A stretch of 64,000 nucleotides of DNA, from NCBI GenBank assembly GCA_023614405.1, contig CM042688.1:444902028-444966027 (forward strand). Reading direction: 5' to 3'. Below the pieces are notes generated by a model that worked only from the letters and a program-made list of their open reading frames with translations, was not told the DNA's origin and searched no databases. Position 1 is the stretch's first letter, and each line of letters opens with the position of its first letter. The DNA comes from Avena insularis. Its lineage: Eukaryota; Streptophyta; Magnoliopsida; Poales; Poaceae. This document shows, piece by piece, positions 1-12,734 of this stretch. The position numbers and the translations under genes were made by a program.

Positions 1-216
1 TGAAATGTGTGTTCTTCTCACATACCACCTATGGATCCACCAATGTCATTGCATGTGTGTTCATTTCACTAACAACAACCAGAGTCATTGCATGTGTGTT
101 CTTTTCACATACCACATATGGATCCACCAGTGTGATTGAAATGTGTGTTCTCTACAGAGACCACACATGGATCCACCAGTGTCATTGCATGTGTGTTCTT
201 TTTAGTAACAACCAGA

Positions 217-1162
217 GTCATTTTGCATGTGTGTTCTTTTCACATACCACATATGGATCCACCAGTGTCATTGCATGTGTGTTCTTTTCACAATCCACCC
301 ATGGATCCATCGGTGTCATTGCATGTGTGTTCTTTGTATTAACAACGAGAGTCATTTTGCATGTGTGTTCTTTTCTCAGACCACCTATGGATCCACCAGT
401 GTCATTGCATGTGTTTTGTCTTCACAATCCACCCATGGATCCCACCAGTGTAATTTTGCATGTGTGTTCTTTTCAGTAACAACAACCAGAGTCATTTTGC
501 ATGTGTGTTCTCTTCACATACCACCTATGGATCCACCAGTGTCATTGCATGTGTGTTCTCTTCACAATCCACCTATGGATCCACCAGTGTCATTGCATGT
601 TTTCTTTTTAGTAACAACAACCAGTGTCATTGCATGGGTGCTCTCTTTAGAGACCACACATGGATCCACCAGTGTCATTGCATGTGTGTTCTTTTTACTA
701 ACAACAACAAGAGTCATTGAAATGTGTGCTCTCTTCAGAGACCACACATGGATCCACAAGTGTCATTGCATGTGTGTTCTTTTCACTAACAACAACTAGA
801 GTCATTGCATGTGTGTTCTTTTCACATATCACGTATGGATCACTAGTGTCATTGCATGTGTGTGGTCTTTTCACAATCCACCCATGGATCCACCAGTGTC
901 ATTGCATGTGTGTTCTTTTTAGTAACAACCAAAGTCATTTTGCATGTGTGTTCTTTTCACATACCACCTATGGATCCACCAGTGTCATTGCATGTGTTTT
1001 CTTTTCACAATCCACCCATGGATCCCACCAGTGTCATTTTGCAGGTGTGTTCTTTTTAGTAACAACAACCAGAGTCATTTTGCATGTGCGATCTCTTCAC
1101 ATACCACCTATGGATCCACCAGTGTCATTGCATGTGTGTTCTTTTTAGTTACAACAACTAGA
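217..1162 (+). repeat. Block Q, copy 1
   Basis: Q is a recurrent run of about 0.94 kb between X and Y. Diagnostic variants in order are an S with ttgtattaacaacgaga, an L with ctcagacc, an L with gttttgtcttc, an S with head gtaattttgc and cagtaac, an L with cacatatcacg, and an L with tgtgtggtc. Here the L at 842 reads cactagtg. Six copies lie in the window and five are close to complete. Confidence 0.85.
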
Positions 1163-1259
1163 GTCATTGAAATATGTGTTCTTCTCACATACCACCTATG
1201 GATCCACCAGTGTCATTGCATGTGTGTTCATTTTGTAATCCACCTATGGATCCACAAGT
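1163..1259 (+). repeat. Module Y1
   Basis: Two L monomers with the gaaatatg head and catttt­gtaatcc in the second; the CpG of the usual catttcgtaatcc is here TpG. It is preceded by an S with the tagttacaac variant, shared with the Y copies at 10283, 51626, 54865 and 58363. Confidence 0.85.
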
Positions 1260-1832
1260 GTCATTGCATGTGTGTTCTTTTTAGTAACAACAACCAGAGT
1301 CATTTTTCATGTGTGTTCTTCTCACATACCACCTATGGATCCACCTGTGTCATTGCATGTGTGTTCTTTTTAGTAACAACCAGTGTCATTGTATGTGTGT
1401 TCTCTTCAGAGATCACACATGGATCCACCAGTGTCATTGCATGTGTGTTCTTTTAACTAACAACAACAAGAGTCATTCAAATGTGTGCTCTCTTCAGAGA
1501 CCACACATGGATCCACCAATGTCATTGCATGTGTGTTCTTTTCACTAACAACAACCAGAGTCATTGCATGTGTGTTCCTTTCACATACCACATATGGATC
1601 CACCAGTGTCATTGCATGTGTGCTCTTTTCACAATCCACCCATGGATCCACCAGTGTCATTGCATGTGTGTTCTTTTTAGTAACAACAACCAGAGTCATT
1701 TTGCATGTGTGTTCTTTTCACATACCACCTATGGATCCACCAGTGTCATTGAAATGTGTATTATTTTCAACTACCACCCATGGATCCACCAGTGTCATTG
1801 CATGTGTGTTCTTTTTAGTAACAACAACCAGA

Positions 1833-4640
1833 GTCATTTTGCATGTGTGTTCTTCTCACATACCACCTATGGATCCACCAGTGTCATTGCATGTGTGTTC
1901 ATTTCACTAACAACAACTAGAGTCATTGCATGTGTGTTCTTTTCACATTCCACCTATGGATGCACCAGTGTGATTGAAATGTGTGTTCTCTACAGAGACC
2001 ACACATGGATCCACCAGTGTCATTGCATGTGTGTTCTTTTTAGTAACAACCAGAGTCATTTTGCATGTGTATTATTTTCACATACCACATATGGATCCAC
2101 CAGTGTCATTGCATGTGTGTTCTATTCACAATCCACCCATGGATCCACCGGTGTCATTGCATGTGTGTTCTTTGTATTAACAACGAGAGTCATTTTGCAT
2201 GTGTGTTCTTTTCACATACCACCTATGGATCCACCAGTGTCATTGCATGTGTTTTGTTTTCACAATCCACCCATGGATCCTACCAGTTTAATTTTGCATG
2301 TGTGTTCTTTTTAGTAACAACAACCAGAGTCATTTTGCATGTGTGTTCTCTTCACATACGACCTATGGATCCACCAGTGTCATTGCATGTGTGTTCTCTT
2401 CATAATCCACCTATGGATCCACCAGTGTCATTGCATGTGTTCTTTTTAGTAACAACAACCAGTGTCATTGCATGTGTGCTCTCTTCAGCAACCACACATG
2501 GATCCACTAGTGTCATTGCATGTGTGTTCTTTTTACTAACAACAACAAGAGTCATTGAAATGTGTGCTCTCTTCAGAGACCACACATGGATCCACCGGTG
2601 TCATTGCATGTGTGTTCTTTGTATTAACAACGAGAGTCATTTTGCATGTGTGTTTTTTCTCATACCACCTATGGATCCACTAGTGTCATTGCATGTGTTT
2701 TGTTTTCACAATCCACCCATGGATCCCACCAGTGTAATTTTGCATGTGTGTTCTTTTCAGTAACAACAACCAGAGTCATTTTGCATGTGTGTTCTCTTCA
2801 CATACCACCTATGGATCACCAGGGTCATTGCATCTGTGTTCTTTTCACAATCCACCCATGGATCCACCGGTGTCATTGCATGTGTGTTCTTTTTATTAAC
2901 AACCAGAGTCATTTTGCATGTGTGTTCTTTTCACATACCACCTATGGATCCACCAGTGTCATTGCATGTGTTTTCTTTTCACAATCCACCCATGGATCCC
3001 ACCAGTGTCATTTTGCATGTGTGTTCTTTTTAGTAACAACAACAGAGTCATTTTGCATGTGTGTTCTTTTCACATACCACATATGGATCACCAGTGTCAT
3101 TGCATGTGTGTTCTTTTCACAATCCACCCATGGATCCACCAGTGTCATTGCATGTGTGTTCTTTTAGTAACAACTAGAGTCATTGCATGTGTTTTCTTTT
3201 CACAATCCACTCATGGATCCCACCCGTGTCATTGCATGCGTGTTCTTGTCACAATCCACCTATGGATCCACCAGTGTCATTGCATGTGTGTTCTTTTTAG
3301 TAACAACAACCAGTCATTTTGCATGTGTGTTCTTTTCACATACCACCTATGGATCCACCAGTGTCATTGCATGTGTGTTCTCTTCACAATCCACCCATGG
3401 ATCCACCAGTGTCATTGCATGTGTTCTTTTTAGTAACAACACAGAGTCATTGCATGTGTGTTCTCTTCACAGACCACATGGATCCACAATGTCATTGCAT
3501 GTGTGTTCTTTTCACTAAAAAACAGAGTCATTGCATGTGTGTTCTTTTCACATACCACATATGGATCCACCAGTGTCATTGCATGTGTGTTCTTTTCACA
3601 ATCCACCCATGGATCCACCAGTGTCATTGCATGTGTGTTATTTTTAGTAATAATAGCTAGAGTCATTTTGCATGTGTGTTCTTTTCACATACCACCTATG
3701 GATCCACCAGTGTCATTGCATGTGTATTTTTTTCACAATCCACCCATGGATCCCACGAGTGTCATTGCACGTGTGTTCTTTTTAATAACAACAACCAGAG
3801 TCATTTTGTATGTGTGATCTCTTCACATACCACCTATGGATCCACCAGTGTCATTGCATGTGTGTTCTTTTTAGTAACAACAACGAGAGTCATTGAAATG
3901 TGTTCTTCTCACATACCACCTATGGATCCACCAGTGTCATTGCATGTGTGTTCATTTGGAGATCCACCCATGGATCCACAAGTGTCATTGCATGTGTGTT
4001 CTTTTTAGTAACAACAACCAGAGTCATTTTGCATGTGTGTTCTTCTCACATACCACCTATGGATCCACCAGTGTCATTGCATGTGTGTTCTTTTTAGTAA
4101 CAACAACCAGTGTCATTGCATGTGTGTTCTCTTCACATACCACCTATGGATCCACCAGTGTCATTGCATGTGTGTTCTTTTAACTAACAACAACCAGAGT
4201 CATTGAAATGTGTGTTCTCTTCAGACCACACATGGATCCACCAATGTCATTGCATGTGTGTTCTTTTCACTAACAACAACGAGTCATTGCATGTGTGTTC
4301 TTTCACATACCACATATGGATCCACCAGTGTCATTGCATGTGTGTTCTTTTCAATCCACCCATGGATCCACCAGTGTCATTGCATGTGTGTTCTTTTTAG
4401 TAACAACAACCAGAGTCATTTTGCATGTGTGTTCTTTTCACATACCACCTATGGATCCACCAATGTCATTGCATGTGTATTATTTTCAACTACCACCCAT
4501 GGATCCACCAGTGTCATTGCATGTGTGTTCTTTTTAGTAACAACAACCAGAGTCATTTTGCATGTGTGATCTCTTCACATACCACCTATGGATCCACCAG
4601 TGTCATTGCATGTGTGTTCTTTTTAGTAACAACAACCAGA
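1833..4640 (+). repeat. HOR cycle 2: X-like start, block K copy 1, then an irregular stretch
   Basis: The X-like module at 1833-2018 starts with the ttgcatg head instead of gaaatg, and its third monomer has lost the BamHI site (ggatgcacc near 1958). Block K copy 1 spans 2551-3046. From about 3040 to 4640 phrases continue, but many monomers carry 1-3 base losses, such as aacaacaacag, tatggatcacc, gttcttttagt and cttcagaccacac. No Y or Z module with the full signature is found here. Confidence 0.8.
2551..3046 (+). repeat. Block K, copy 1 (partial)
   Basis: K starts with a gaaatg L (gctctcttcagagacc) ending ccaccggt, followed by an S with ttgtattaacaacg. It later has an S with the gtaattttgc head and an L with ggatcaccagggtc. 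This copy has ttttttctcatacc and gcatctgtg as private changes and stops matching the others after 3046. Confidence 0.82.
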
Positions 4641-6892
4641 GTCATTGAAATGTGTGTTCTTCTCACATACCACCTATGGATCCACCAGTGTCATTGCATG
4701 TGTGTTCATTTCACTAACAACAACTAGAGTCATTGCATGTGTGTTCTTTTCACATACCACATATGGATTCACTAGTGTGATTGAAATGTGTGTTCTCTCT
4801 GAAGACCACACATGGATCCACATGTCATTGCATGTGTGTTCATTTTACTAAACACAACCAGTTTCATTTTGAATGTGTGTTCTTTTCACATACCACATAT
4901 GGATCCACCAGTGTCATTGCATGTGTGTTCTTTTCACAATCCACCCATGGATCCACCAGTGTCATTGTATGTGTGTTCTTTTTATTAACAACTAGAGTCA
5001 TTTTGCATGTGTGTTCTTTTCACATACCACCTATGGATCCACCAGTGTCATTGCATGTGTGTTTTATTTTAACAATCCACCCATGGATCCACCAGTGTCA
5101 TTGCATGTGTGTTCTTTTAAGTAACAACACCAGAGTCATTTTGCATGTGTGTTCTCTTCACATACCACCTATGGATCCACAGTGTCATTACATGTGTGTT
5201 CTCTTCACAATCCACCTATGGATCCACCAGTGTCATTGCATGTGTTCTTTTTAGTAACAACAACTAGTGTCATTGCATGTGTGTTCTTCTCACATACCAC
5301 CAATGGATCCACCAGTGTCATTGCATGTGTGTTCTTTTTTACTAACAACAACAAGAGTCATTGAAATGTGTGTTCTCTTTAGAGACCACACATGGATCCA
5401 CCCGTGTCATTGCATGTGTGTTCTTTGTATTAACAACAGAGCCATTTTGCATGTGTGTTCTTTTCACGTACCACCTATGGATCCACCAGTGTCATTGTGT
5501 GTGTGCTCTTTTCACAATCCACCCATGGATCCACCAGTGTCATTGCATGTGTGTTCTTTTTAGTAACAATCATTTTGCATGTGTGTTCTTTTCACATACC
5601 ACATATGGATCCACCAGTGTCATTGCATGTGTGTTCTTTTCACAATCCACCCATGGATCCACCAGTGTCATTGCATGTGTGTTCTTTTTAGTAACAACCA
5701 GAGTCATTTTGCATGTGTGTTCTTTTCACATACCACCTATGGATCCACAGTGTCATTGCATGTGTGTTCTTTTCACAATCCACCCATGGATCCACCAGTG
5801 TCATTGCATGTGTGTTCTTTTAGTAACAACAACGAGTCATTTTGCATGTGTGTTCTCTTCACATACCACCTATGGATCCACCAGTGTCATTGCATGTGTG
5901 TTCTTTTCACAATCCACCCATGGATCCACGGTGTCATTGCATGTGTGTTCTTTTATTAACAACAAGAGTCATTTTGCATGTGTGTTCTTTTCACATACCA
6001 CCTATGGATCCACCAGTGTCATTGCATGTGTTTTCTTCACAATCCACACATGGATCCACCAGTGTCATTGCATGTGTGTTCTTTTTAGTAACAACAACCA
6101 GAGTCATTTTGCATGTGTGTTCTCTTCACATACCACCTATGGATCCACCAGTGTCATTGCATGTGTGTTCTCTTCACAATCCACCTATGGATCCACCAGT
6201 GTCATTGCATGTGTTCTTTTTAGTAACAACAACCAGAGTCATTTTGCATGTGTGTTCTCTTCACATACCACCTATGGATCCACCAGTGTCATTGCATGTG
6301 TGTTCTTTTAACTAACAACAACAAGAGTCATTGAAATGTGTGCTCTCTTCAGAGACCACACATGGATCCACCAATGTCATTGCATGTGTGTTCTTTGTAT
6401 AACAACAACAGAGTCATTTTGCATGTGTGTTCTTTTCACATACCACCTATGGATCCACCAGTGTCATTGCATGTGTGTTCTTTCACAATCCACCATGGAT
6501 CCACAGTGTCATTGCATGTGTGTTCTTTTCAGTAACAACAACCAGAGTCATTTTGCATGTGTGTTCTCTTCACATACCACCTATGGATCACCACGGTCAT
6601 TGCATGTGTGTTCTTTTCACGGATCCACGGTGTCATTGCATGTGTGTTCTTTTTATTAACAACCAGAGTCATTTTGCATGTGTGTTCTTTTCACATACCA
6701 CCTATGGATCCACCAGTGTCATTGCATGTGTTTTCTTTTCACAATCCACCCATGGATCCACCAGTGTCATTGCATGTGTGTTCTTTTTAGTAACAACAAC
6801 CAGAGTCATTTTGCATGTGTGATCTCTTCACATACCACATCTGGATCCACAGTGTCATTGCATGTGTGTTCTTTTTAGTAACAACAACTAGA
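4641..6892 (+). repeat. Irregular L/S region from a degraded X to Y2
   Basis: The X module at 4641-4823 is degraded: GGATTC replaces GGATCC in its third monomer, the fourth reads ctctgaagacc, and two bases are missing before the next head (ggatccacatgtc). The rest is L-L-S phrases with many short losses, such as an S cut to taacaatcatt near 5560. The L at 6596-6630 lacks about 11 bases, joining ttttcac directly to ggatcc. Confidence 0.8.
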
Positions 6893-6989
6893 GTCATTGA
6901 AATATGTGTTCTTCTCACATACCACCTATGGATCCACCAGTGTCATTGCATGTGTGTTCATTTCACAATCCACCTATGGATCCACAAGT
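6893..6989 (+). repeat. Module Y2
   Basis: Standard first monomer; the second has catttcacaatcc, resembling ordinary L tails, and ends ccacaagt. Confidence 0.84.
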
Positions 6990-8145
6990 GTCATTGCATG
7001 TGTGTTCTTTTTAGTAACAACAACTTGAGTCATTTTTCATGTGTGTTCTCTTCACATACCACCTATGGATCCACCTGTGTAATTGCATGTGTGTTCTTTT
7101 TAGTAACAACAACCAGTGTCATTGCATGTGTGTTCTCTTCAGAGACCACATGGATCCTGATGTCATTGCATGTGTGTTCTTTTACCTAACAACAACAAGA
7201 GTCATTGAAATGTGCTCTCTTCAGAGACCACACATGGATCCACCAATGTCATTGCATGTGTGTTCTTTTTCACTAACAACAACAGTGTCATTGCATGTGT
7301 GTTCTTTTCACATACCCCATATGGATCCACCAGTGTCATTGCATGTGTGCTCTTTTCACAATCCACCCATGGATCCACCAGTGTCATTGCATGTGTGTTC
7401 TTTTTAGTAACAACAACCAGAGTCATTTTGCATGTGTGTTCTTTTCACATACCACATATGGATCCACCAGTGTCATTGAAATGTGTATTATTTTCAACTA
7501 CCACCCATGGATCCACCAGTGTCATTGCATGTGTGTTCTTTTTAGTAACAACAACCAGAGTCATTTTGCATGTGTGATCTCTTCACATACCACCTATGGA
7601 TCCACCAGTGTCATTGCATGTGTGTTCTTTTTAGTAACAACAACCAGAGTCATTTTGCATGTGTGTTCTTTTCACATACCACATATGGATCCACCAGTGT
7701 CATTGCATGTGTGTTCTTTTCACAATCCACCCATGGATCCACCGGTGTCATTGCATGTGTGTTCTTTTATTAACAACGAGAGTCATTTTGCATGTGTGTT
7801 CTTTTCTCAGACCACCTATGGATCCACCAGTGTCATTGCATGTGTTTTGTCTTCACAATCCACCCATGGATCCCACCAGTGTAATTTTGCATGTGTGTTC
7901 TTTTCAGTAACAACAACCAGAGTCATTTTGCATGTGTGTTCTCTTCACATACCACCTATGGATCCACCAGTGTCATTGCATGTGTGTTCTCTTCACAATC
8001 CACCTATGGATCCACCAGTGTCATTGCATGTGTGTTCTTTTGACTAACAACAACCAGTGTCATTGCATGTGTGTTCTCTTCAGATACCACACATGGATCC
8101 ACCAGTGTCATTGCATGTGTGTTCTTTTTACTAACAACAACAAGA

Positions 8146-8730
8146 GTCATTGAAATGTGTGCTCTCTTCAGAGACCACACATGGATCCACCGGTGTCATT
8201 GCATGTGTGTTCTTTGTATTAACAACGAGAGTCATTTTGCATGTGTGTTCTTTTCTCATACCACCTATGGATCCACCAGTGTCATTGCATGTGTTTTGTT
8301 TTCACAATCCACCCATGGATCCCACCAGTGTAATTTTGCATGTGTGTTCTTTTCAGTAACAACAACCAGAGTCATTTTGCATGTGTGTTCTCTTCACATA
8401 CCACCTATGGATCACCAGGGTCATTGCATGTGTGTTCTTTTCACAATCCACCCATGGATCCACCGGTGTCATTGCATGTGTGTTCTTTTTATTAACAACC
8501 AGAGTCATTTTGCATGTGTTCTTTTCACATACCACCTATGGATCCACCAGTGTCATTGCATGTGTTTTCTTTTCACAATCCACCCATGGATCCCACCAGT
8601 GTCATTTTGCATGTGTGTTCTTTTTAGTAACAACAACCAGAGTCATTTTGCATGTGTGATCTCTTCACATACCACCTATCGATCCACCAGTGTCATTGCA
8701 TGTGTGTTCTTTTAACTAACAACAACTAGA
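8146..8730 (+). repeat. Block K, copy 2
   Basis: Collinear with copy 3 at offset 13450 and with copy 4 at offset 23125, and followed directly by Y. Private changes are gcatgtgttc near 8515 and ctatcgatcc near 8680, the second of which destroys a BamHI site and creates a ClaI-type site. Confidence 0.84.
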
Positions 8731-8824
8731 GTCATTGAAATATGTGTTCTCACATACCACCTATGGATCCACCAGTGTCATTGCATGTGTGTTCATTTCG
8801 TAATCCACCTATGGATCCACAAGT
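8731..8824 (+). repeat. Module Y3 (three bases short)
   Basis: The first monomer reads gtgttctcacat instead of gtgttcttctcacat. The second is standard (catttcgtaatcc, ccacaagt). Confidence 0.84.
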
Positions 8825-10282
8825 GTCATTGCATGTGTGTTCTTTTTAGTAACAACAACTTGAGTCATTTTTCATGTGTGTTCTCTTCACATACCACCTA
8901 TGGATCCACCTGTGTAATTGCATGTGTGTTGTTTTTAGTAACAACAACGAGTCATTGCATGTGTGATGTCTTCAGATACCACACATGGATCCACCAGTGT
9001 CATTGCATGTGTGTTCTTTTCACTAACAACAACCAGAGTCATTGCATGTGTGTTCTTTTCACATACCACATATGGATCCACCAGTGTCATTGCATGTGTG
9101 TTCTTTTCACAATCCACCCATGGATCCACCAGTGTCATTGCATGTGTGTTCTTTTTAGTAACAACAACCAATCATTTTGCATGTGTGTCTTTTCACATAC
9201 CACCTATGGATCCACTAGTGTCATTGCATGTGTTCTTTTTCAACTACCACCCATGGATCAACCAGTGTCATTGCATGTGTGTTCTTTTTAGTAACAACAA
9301 CCAGAGTCATTTTGCATGTGTGATCTCTTCACATACCACCTATGGATCCACCAGTGTCATTGCATGTGTGTTCTTTTTAGTAACAACAACCAGAGTCATT
9401 GCATGTGTGTTCTTTTCACATACCACATATGGATCCACCAGTGTCATTGCATGTGTGTTCTTTTCACAATCCACCCATGGATCCACCAGTGTCATTGCAT
9501 GTGTGTTCTTTTTAGTAACAACAACCAGTCATTTTGCATGTGTGTTCTTTTCACATACCACCTATGGATCCACCAGTGTCATTGCATGTGTTTTCTCTTC
9601 ACAATCCACCCATGGATCCACCAGTGTCATTGCATGTGTGTTCTTTTTAGTAACAACAACCAGAGTCATTTTGCATGTGTGTTCTCTTCACATACCACCT
9701 ATGGATCCACAGTGTCATTGCATGTGTGTTCTCTTCACAATCCACCTACGGATCCATCAGTGTCATTGCATGTGTGTTCTTTTTAGTAACAACAACCAGT
9801 GTCATTGCATGTGTGTTCTTTTACATAACAACAACAAGAGTCATTGAAATGTGTGTTCTCTTCACAGACCACAAATGGATCCACCAGTGTCATTGCATGT
9901 GTGTTCTTTTTACTAAAAACACAAACTTCATTGAAAGGGTTTTCTTTTCACATACCACCTATGGATCAAACAGTGTCATTGCATGTGTGTGGTCTTTTCA
10001 CAATCCACCCATGGATCCACCAGTGTCATTGCATGTGTGTTCTTTTTAGTAACAACAAGAGTCATTTTGCATGTGTGTTCTTTTCACATACCACCTATGG
10101 ATCCACCAGTGTCATTGCATGTGTGTTCTTTTCACAATCCACCCATGGATCCACCAGTGTCATTGCATGTGTGTTCTTTTTAGTAACAACAACCAGTCAT
10201 TTTGCATGTGTTCTCTTCACATACCACCTATGGATCCACCAGTGTCATTGCATGTGTGTTCTTTTTAGTTACAACAACTAGA
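8731..10282 (+). repeat. HOR segment from Y3 to Y4, with degenerate patch
   Basis: Y3 (8731-8824) is three bases shorter than usual in its first monomer. A Z-like tail (tttcaactaccaccc) appears near 9220-9267 but with a plain gcatg head, so it is not a standard Z. At about 9913-9975 the monomers are unusually divergent (ctaaaaacacaaacttc, ttgaaagggttttc, ggatcaaacagtg). Otherwise the segment is ordinary L-L-S and L-S phrases. Confidence 0.8.
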
Positions 10283-10686
10283 GTCATTGAAATATGTGTT
10301 CTTCTCACATACCACCTATGGATCCACAAGTGTCATTGCATGTGTTTTCTTTTTAGTAACCACAACCAGAGTCATTTTGCATGTGTGATCTCTTCACATA
10401 CCACCTATGGATCCACCAGTGCCATTGCACGTGTGTTCTTTTTAGTAACAACAACCAGAGTCATTTTGCATGTGTGTTCTTTTTACATACCACCTATGGA
10501 TCCACCAGTGTCATTGAAATGTGTATTATTTTTGCAATCCACCCATGGATCCACCAGTGTCATTGCATGTGTGTTCTTTTTAGTAACAACAACCAGAGTC
10601 ATTTTGCATGTGTGATCTCTTCACATACCACCTATGGATCCACCAGTGTCATTGCATGTGTGTTCTTTTGAGTAACAACAACCAGA
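10283..10686 (+). repeat. Short HOR segment: fused Y4, Z-like, to X4
   Basis: Y4 is reduced to one 49-bp L at 10283-10331 that has the gaaatatg head of the first Y monomer and the ccacaagt end of the second, as expected from an exchange between the two. A Z-like L with tttttgcaatcc follows at 10510, exactly 177 bp before the X module at 10687. Confidence 0.8.
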
Positions 10687-12734
10687 GTCATTGAAATGTG
10701 TGTTCTTCTCACATACCACCTATGGATCCACCAGTGTCATTGCATGTGTGTTCATTTCACTAACAACAACCAGAGTCATTGCATGTGTGTTCTTTTCACA
10801 TAAAACATATGGATCCACCAGTGTCATTGAAATGTGTATTATTTTCAAATACCACCCATGGATCCACCAGTGTCATTGCATGTGTGTTCTTTTAAGTAAC
10901 AACCAGAGTGATTTTGCATGTGTGTTCTTTTCACATACCACATATGGATCCACTAGTGTCATTGCATGTGTGTTCTTTTCACAATCCACCCATGGATCGA
11001 CTAGTGTCTTTGCATGTGTTTTTTTTTTATTAACAAAACCCTTATTAATTTTGCATGTGTGTTCTTTTCACATACCACCTATGGATCCACCAGTGTCATT
11101 GCATGTGTTTTTTTTCACAATCCACCCATGGATCCACCAGTGTCATTTTATGTGTGTTCCTTTTAGTAACAACAACCAGAGTCATTTTGCATGTGTGTTC
11201 TCTTCACATACCACCTATGGATCCACCAGTGTCATTGCATGTGTGTTCTCTTCACAATCCACCTATGGATCCACCAGTGTCATTGCATGTGTGTTCTTTT
11301 TAGTAACAACAACTCGAGTCATTGCATGTGTGTTCTCTTCACATACCACACATGGATCCACCAGTGTCATTGCATGTGTGTTCTTTTTACTACCAACAAT
11401 AAGAGTCATTGAAATGTGTGTTATCTTCAGCGACCACAAATGGATCCACAGTGTCATTGCATGTGTGTTCTTTTCACTAACAACAACCAGAGTCATTGCA
11501 TGTGTGTTCTTTCACATACCACATATGGATCCACCAGTGTCATTGCATGTGTGTTCTTTTCACAATCCACCCATGGATCCACCAGTGTCATTGCATGTGT
11601 GTTCTTTTTAGTAACAACCAGAGTCATTTTGCATGTGTGTTCTTTTCACATACCACATATGGATCCACCAGTGTCATTGCATGTGTGTTCTTTTCACAAT
11701 CCACCCATGGATCCACCGGTGTCATTGCATGTGTGTTCTTTGTATTAACAACCAGAGTCATTTTGCATGTGTGTTCTTTCTCACATACACCTATGGATCC
11801 ACAGTGTCATTGCATGTGTTTGTCTTCACAATCCACCCATGGATCCCACAGTGTCATTGCATGTGTGTTCTTTTTAGTAACAACAACCAGAGTCATTTTG
11901 CATGTGTGTTCTCTTCACATACCACCTATGGATCCACCAGTGTCATTGCATGTGTGTTCTTTTTAGTAACAACAACCAGTGTCATTGCATGTGTTCTCTC
12001 TTCAGAGACCACACATGGATCCACCAGTGTCATTGCATGTGTGTTCTTTTTTACTAACAACAACAAGAGTCATTGAAATGTGTGCTCTCTTCAGAGACCA
12101 CACATGGATCCACCAGTGTCATTGCATGTGTGTTCTTTTCACTAACAACAACTAGAGTCATTGCATGTGTGTTCTTTTCACATACCACAGATGGATCACC
12201 AGCGTCATTGCATGTGTGTTCTTTTCACAATCCACCGATGGATCCACTAGTGTCATTGCATGTGTGTTCTTTTTAGTAACAACCAGAGTCATTTTGCATG
12301 TGTGTTCTTTTCACATACCACCTATGGATCCACCAGTGTCATTGCATGTGTTTTCTTTTCACAATCCACCCATGGATCCCACCAGTGTCATTTTGCATGT
12401 GTGTTCTTTTTAGTAACAACAATCAGAGTCATTTTGCATGTGTTCTCTTCACATACCCCCAATGCTTCCACAGTGTCATTGCATGTGTGTTCTTTTTAGT
12501 AACAACAACCAGAGTCATTTTGCATGTGTGTTCTTTTCACATACCACCTATGGATCCACAGTGTCATTGCATGTGTGTTCTTTTCAATCCACCCATGGAT
12601 CCACAGTGTCATTGCATGTGTGTTCTTTGTAGTATCAACAACAGAGTCATTTTGCATGTGTGTTCTCTTCACATACCACCTATGGATCCACCAGTGTCAT
12701 TGCATGTGTGTTCTTTTTAGTAACAACAACCAGA
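10687..12734 (+). repeat. HOR cycle with altered X and degenerate monomers
   Basis: In this X module (10687-10871) the third monomer reads cacataaaacatatgg, and the fourth is a Z-type L (gtattattttcaaatacc) instead of the usual ctacagagacc form. At about 11008-11055 a very divergent S reads ttattaacaaaaccc. At 12428-12474 an L has lost GGATCC (acataccccc, aatgcttcc). Small deletions are common from about 11500 to the end. Confidence 0.8.

Larger units (their letters stand above)
1..1832 (+). repeat. HOR cycle 1: X, Q, Y, Z (about 1.84 kb)
   Basis: The window opens a few bases inside module X (1-180), whose last monomer carries ctacagagaccacac. Block Q follows (217-1162), then module Y at 1163-1259 and module Z at 1744-1792, with one S closing the cycle. 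This is one of the cleanest complete cycles. Bases 1 to about 940 are collinear, without net length change, with 32852 to about 33790; few differences are visible, for example ccaat against ccagt near base 43. Confidence 0.85.
6893..8730 (+). repeat. HOR segment from Y2 through Z and block K copy 2
   Basis: Module Y2 is at 6893-6989, with catttcacaatcc in place of the usual catttcgtaatcc. Module Z is at 7472-7520, 579 bp downstream, as expected. Around 7797-7920 there is a short Q-like segment (ctcagaccacc, then gttttgtcttcac, then gtaattttgc). Block K copy 2 starts at 8146 and runs up to the next Y. Confidence 0.83.
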
